Source: Fragilaria radians
Taxonomy: Eukaryota > Bacillariophyta > Fragilariophyceae > Fragilariales > Fragilariaceae
Direction: 5' to 3'
NCBI GenBank assembly: GCA_900642245.1
Contig: CAAAJI010000006.1
Coordinates: 515,910-562,871, forward strand
DNA: 46,962 bases
Below the pieces are notes generated by a model, which did no database searches, was not told the DNA's origin, and worked only from the letters and a program-made list of their open reading frames with translations. Below are positions 42,396 through 46,962 of this stretch, in pieces (the stretch's first letter is position 1; each line of letters opens with the position of its first letter). Made by a program: the position numbers and the translations under genes.

Positions 42396-45300
42396 CGAGG
42401 ACAGAAAATGATTTTTTTTGTTGAAATGTGGTATAGTCCAAATAGGATATAGTGATACAAGTACTTTATCCTAATGGTGAAATCCAAAAACAAAAACAAT
42501 GAAGTAGTACAAAGACAGGACCTTCATCTATTAGATGTTCCCTAATTACGTGATATCTTATATCAATGTATCTCATCCTAATTCCATAACTGTCATATTG
42601 ATCTCACCAAAGTTATCAGTTCTCAACACTTACATTGAAATTCCAAATCAAAAGAAACCAGATGCCACATACTCAACCTCACTTCCAGATTTTTGAAGAG
42701 TGTAAGACAAACTGGTACCTATCACAGGAAAATATTAAATGCCATTACAATCATTTACCTTTCATCATTATCAACCCAACTGCCCTCATCATCAATCACT
42801 GTATCCAGATTTTCACCTTCCAAAGTGGACATAAGATTCCATCAACTTAGCTCCATTAATCAGAGGATACAAAGAAGAATTATGATCGTATGCTATATTA
42901 TTCCATAAATTGGATTTTGTGTTCAAATCTTGTTATTAGTTGGAGTGTAATAAGATTCTGATTCTTTGAATCATAGCAAATTTGTCAAAACCGTTATGAC
43001 CATTTTTTTGTAACCACAAAACTTGTCTGATAAAACAATGTTTATTTTCATCCAATGTTTTGTAAGATAAGCATTCATCCACTATTTCAAGGGTACTTTT
43101 GTTTTACACATCAACCCCTTGCTTAAGGATACAGTCTATTGCATATTCAGCGTAGGTAAATGCACACTAGAGGTTACAAAAACATTGATTGCTCCTTGGT
43201 CACATGGTTCCTTCCAATCATTACCGTTTGGTGAAAAGACTTCAACGAAATACTGTCTTTTTCAAAACTTTTAATATGCCCTGCTAATAACATAGGAACA
43301 TGTCATATAATATATGAGGGACAAGCGCAGCATCAAACCCATTTTGGTAGGTAGGTTTTGCCATCCAGGCTCTCCTATCATTATATTCAGTAGTTGACTA
43401 AAATCAACCAACACTGCATGCAGGAGATTTACTTTTCCAATCATACAACACAGAATTTTGATATCATTTGATCTTCTGATTTCTTACTTTGCCCTGACAG
43501 CTGATACATCTACATATGGCAATATTTTCTTTATCGCATAGCACAATAGGACTAACACAATAGACTCATAGCGGTACATGGAATACATTCAACAGTTTCA
43601 CTCAATTGAGTCGAATCATCCAGCAGAGACCATTGGATGCGAAAGACAAGTAAGCGGAAGTGGATACCATGGTGACGTCTCACGTTGACGTAGTGGACGT
43701 AGCAAACGTCAGAAGAATAATGAGAAAAATCAACAGTAGTTATCACACAAGAAATCATTGCAAGATAATCAAATTAAAGTGCGTTTACTTTTGGCAATGC
43801 TGTTGGCAATGGTGTACTATCATTTTAATTTTTCTTCCTTAAAGCCAACTGTTGGATAGAATGAACAACTAAGGATGGAATTCAATACACCTTTAAGTAT
43901 CTATGCAAAGTAAAAATAAACATATCAAACACGTCCATAGAAAATCAATCTTCAAAGGCAATACATCGTAAAGTTGATTCTTATCAAGATGATGAAGATT
44001 GCGTTATGATTTTACTGATCAAGCTACTACTCGCTGCCAAAGAGCATGCAAGACAAAAAAACAAAACTAAAAATAGTGGATATGGGTTTGTGCACATGCA
44101 ATAACAAGCTAGAAAGAAGGGGAGAGATTCTAGGTGGCTTTCAATGGATTGGGAAGCCATCTTGGTAATCCCATTATTTTACCTTGGTTTTTCACAAAGA
44201 TGACTGCATATATCTCGGATACTGAGATGAAGTATCTATACCTTGCATTAGACAATACTCTGCATTTGGATTCCTGGAGCAGAACGAAAAAAATGGGAGC
44301 ATCTTGAGTGGATTGAGCACCCAATACCTTTAGGGAACAATTTAACTTCAAAAATTTATGGCAGAAGGCACGAAATGTACTGACAAATCAAACTCTTCAT
44401 GCCTGATGTAACAATATTCTGTCTCATCATCAGAGGAATAAATCACAAAGTGATTCAGGTAACCAAAAAGGCACCCACATTATCCGTTGCAAAGCTAGAA
44501 AGAAAAAGGGGTATTACTGTGGAGATAACTTGTCGTCAGATTACCTTCATAAAATATGACAAATATCAAACTGGCATGTGAAGACGTGTCAAACCTTTGT
44601 TAACTGCTACAACAGATCAGTCAAGAATGTCCTTGCGGAAATCCTGATTGGCATTAGAGATGGAACCAAGCGTCATTTCAAGCACTTATTATATTTGTAA
44701 GTTCTTGGTAAACAAGCTATTGAGCCAATTTGACCTGCTTCATTCCAAGTATGGGTAAAAGCATACGTATTTCAGCAATTTGGAAGTGTATTTTTGAAAG
44801 ATTGAATAATTCTTTTGGCCTAGAGGGTAACAACAAAAGTATTATTTGATGGGAATAATAAAATGATTGAATTGGTAATCTCAATGTAAATTTCTTGAGA
44901 TACGTGCATGGAGAATTTCCTGCCCAAAGATGTGAACTATACAGAAAAATGTGTTTTCGTGACTTTTTGCATCACACGTCATTTCAAGAAGTAATTGTAA
45001 CATAAAATACCTTTAATTGGAAATTTCATTTTTCATGCTCTTCTTGGAAGTGTGCGTTCTTTCGAGTATTGTAGGCTATTGATTTCCCAATTTTTTAAGG
45101 AGTCCGAAAATGTCCGGACAATAGAGATCATCGCAATAGCACTTTTGCTTCGCTTCATTTTTCATCCATCATTATTGATTGTGGGAAATAAATAAAACGG
45201 AAATGATGAATAGCAATCTAGTTAAGGCTGTATGTACTTTGGATATGGAATATCTTCGAGAAATGTTCTGATATCAACCAGTATTGATCGATTTTGCACT

Positions 45301-45484
45301 TGGCGCTATGCATGTAATAGAATACTTTGTTTTGCGGAATATTAACACGTAAAAAGGAAATAAATTGCAAATGATTTGAACCTCATTCACACATTCATGC
45401 CTTTCGTACGGAACATGTTATACGGTACTGCGTTTTTGCATTTACGGCAATGATAAATTGTTGAGAGGGTCGGTAAAACACAAA
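42396..45484. other. Intergenic, 3.1 kb, no gene recognised
   Basis: Only short frames on both strands, none resembling a protein. The left end should hold the promoter of the TTC38-like gene and the right end that of the CCCH gene. Scattered minus-strand coding-like scraps near 43,150-43,550 could be old retroelement DNA but show no diagnostic motif. A cluster of ACGT motifs lies at 43673-43711. Confidence 0.45.
43673..43711. promoter_or_regulatory. Cluster of five ACGT cores (CRE-like)
   Basis: ACGT occurs at 43675, 43682, 43688, 43697 and 43706, within 35 bases; two are in TGACGT and one in ACGTCA. TGACGT/ACGTCA are bZIP sites and are the CO2/cAMP-responsive elements described in diatom carbonic anhydrase promoters. 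No gene start lies nearby, so function is doubtful. Confidence 0.3.
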
Positions 45485-46962
45485 ATGGAAACATCGCTCT
45501 CAAGAAAAGGCAACAAAGTTAGTAGCAACAAATTGCCTTCAAAGAATAAGATAAAGCCTAAAAAGCATTTTGTTCCAAAGTGCAAATATGGCAGTCTTTG
45601 CCAAAACGAGAATTGCAAGTTTTTTCATTCTAGTCCGCTTAAAAATGATTTAGACGAAGTGAATACATGCAAGAAAGAGTCTGTTTTCAAAAACTCGGAC
45701 TCTTTGAATGTTCAGGAATCATTAGAGAAATCTGATGTACTCCTCCCAAATGATGATCATTTTAATGGTAAGGAAATATCGGAGCAGAAATCAATGAATC
45801 TGCCAGCTATAGACTGCAACATTTCCCAACGGGTCTCGACAAATGAATATTCCAAAAATATACTACTGGAGAGTGAAACTCTCTACCCAAGAGAACCTGC
45901 CGATCAGGAGGGAGATCTTAGTAAGGAGGAATTGCCAGAAAAAAATGTCGAAGATTCAAAGGTAGTGCGTAAAGCGTTGAAAAAAGCTCGGCAAGGTAAA
46001 ACAAAGGCATCAAAGATATTTACCGATTTAGAAAAGGAGAGGGAAACAACTGATTTAAGGTTACTCTTTTGCCAGTGGCGAGATCTATCGCTTCAAAAGT
46101 CTCATCAAGAACCGATTATTACAAATCCCAATTTAACAGCAACAAACGAAAAGACATGCAAGAGCAAAGCTAGCAAAAAAGAACAACGGCGAAATAAATT
46201 TGAGCAAATGGCATCCAAACGATCAGAATTTTGGGAAAATGTAGTTAACCGAGAGAATCAAATATCACAGTTGATAATGGAATTTTGTACAGAGGAGTAT
46301 TCTCGACAATTCCCTAATGAGGATATTAGAGCTGCAATAAAGAAAAAAGAAAATAGTCATGAGCTGGATATTGCAGCTAGACTGGCCTTTCGTGACTTGT
46401 TTCAAAATGAGATCAAAGGTCGTTTTTCAGTTGTGGGATACGATCGTTCGCTTAATGGGCGAACTGGAACGATTCGACATTGGGATTCTACAAGAGCAAA
46501 GTTTTACGTCGGATTAGATGCTAAGAAAGGGAAAAAAGATCTCTTAATGTATCTTGAACCTGATAAAATGGATTTTGACGTACCTGAACTCAAGAAACAG
46601 GGAATTCTTTCTCCTGATAGGCAAGTTTGGATTAGAGTCAAAATGGATTCACTTCCTCCTTTGGAATGCGACCTGACGAAGAGCACTTTAGATGACATGA
46701 TTAGCTCAGAAAATTTGAATCAATTCATATTGGATCTGATGGCAAAAAGAGACGAAATTGATCGCATGCGCAGCGAAGAGGAAGAACAAAAAGCTAAGGA
46801 AGAGGCAGAACGAAAAGAAAGATCCAAAAGGTTAGCCTCAAAACGAATGGATTACTACCGAACTAATTATGATACAGCATTTTTTAAGGAGTTTAGGGAT
46901 ATCGAATCAGATTTCACGAAAGGGCCCTTTCCACAATACGACGATAGTAATTACGACTTCAA
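45485..46962 (+). CDS. CCCH zinc-finger protein with SH3-like region (3' end outside window)
   Basis: An open frame starts at ATG 45485 and runs without a stop to the window edge (492 complete codons so far). Residues 33-48 form a CCCH finger (CKYGSLCQNENCKFFH, spacing C-x5-C-x4-C-x3-H), close to the Nab2/ZC3H14 type that binds adenosine-rich RNA. A polar, lysine/glutamate-rich stretch follows. Around residues 318-370 lies a small beta-rich segment (FSVVGYDRSLNGRTGTIRHW, then KFYVGLDAKKG, MYLEPDKM) of the kind seen in short SH3-like modules of stramenopile proteins (inference). Residues 418-460 form an acidic/basic coiled coil (EEEEQKAKEEAERKE). The last visible residues (YDDSNYDF) may begin another domain. 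An RNA-related role is likely from the finger; nothing more can be said. Confidence 0.78.
   Translation, partial: METSLSRKGNKVSSNKLPSKNKIKPKKHFVPKCKYGSLCQNENCKFFHSSPLKNDLDEVNTCKKESVFKNSDSLNVQESLEKSDVLLPNDDHFNGKEISEQKSMNLPAIDCNISQRVSTNEYSKNILLESETLYPREPADQEGDLSKEELPEKNVEDSKVVRKALKKARQGKTKASKIFTDLEKERETTDLRLLFCQWRDLSLQKSHQEPIITNPNLTATNEKTCKSKASKKEQRRNKFEQMASKRSEFWENVVNRENQISQLIMEFCTEEYSRQFPNEDIRAAIKKKENSHELDIAARLAFRDLFQNEIKGRFSVVGYDRSLNGRTGTIRHWDSTRAKFYVGLDAKKGKKDLLMYLEPDKMDFDVPELKKQGILSPDRQVWIRVKMDSLPPLECDLTKSTLDDMISSENLNQFILDLMAKRDEIDRMRSEEEEQKAKEEAERKERSKRLASKRMDYYRTNYDTAFFKEFRDIESDFTKGPFPQYDDSNYDF

Noticed and set aside
1..46962. CRISPR array, bacterial operon or phage-type system
   Set aside because: No regularly spaced repeats beyond the short tandem repeats described. 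Genes are spliced and eukaryotic, so these feature types do not apply.

Overview
The window is AT-rich nuclear DNA from a photosynthetic stramenopile, most likely a diatom. Three observations support this. Genes carry short GT-AG introns, mostly 45-77 nt. Two proteins (a kinase and a metallophosphoesterase) begin with a signal peptide followed by a phenylalanine in an A-x-x-F or VAF context, the diatom plastid-import signature. Intergenic DNA contains decayed Ty1/copia and Ty3/gypsy retrotransposons. The species cannot be fixed from the sequence.

Layout. 1-3.9 kb: repeat-rich DNA with a broken minus-strand copia element. 3.9-8.0 kb: UBE3C/UPL-type HECT ubiquitin ligase (minus, five exons). 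9.5-11.0 kb: BioD-like/DRTGG P-loop protein (minus). 13.0-14.2 kb: orphan multi-pass membrane protein (plus). 14.4-16.0 kb: four-RRM RNA-binding protein whose RRMs all carry the SR-protein WQDLKDH signature (minus). 17.1-17.3 kb: integrase remnant. 17.8-19.1 kb: plastid-targeted protein kinase (plus). 21.0-21.6 kb: prefoldin subunit 2 (plus, two exons). 21.8-23.1 kb: aldo/keto-reductase-fold protein that seems to lack the catalytic tetrad (minus). 23.8-25.1 kb: DUF1445/D-glutamate cyclase-like enzyme (minus). 25.9-36.8 kb: two copies of a block made of a gypsy remnant plus a plastid metallophosphoesterase gene, with a 20-N assembly gap between them. 36.8-37.2 kb: second copia remnant. 38.5 kb: tRNA-Gln(UUG). 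38.8-40.4 kb: bifunctional HPPK-DHPS of folate synthesis (plus), converging with a TTC38-like repeat protein at 40.4-42.4 kb (minus). 42.4-45.5 kb: no recognised gene. 45.5 kb to the end: 5' part of a CCCH zinc-finger protein (plus).

The genes do not form a pathway; they are ordinary dispersed nuclear genes. Most run singly, with one tightly convergent pair whose stop codons are 15 nt apart. Every splice model below was checked for frame: summed exon lengths are divisible by three for all multi-exon genes.

I did not find a convincing new multi-gene system. The strongest points are (i) the apparent tandem duplication at 26-37 kb, which looks like two unmerged haplotypes joined across the gap rather than a real duplication; (ii) the pseudo-aldo/keto reductase; (iii) the quadruple WQDLKDH RRM protein; and (iv) the stand-alone BioD/DRTGG protein with a possible mitochondrial leader.
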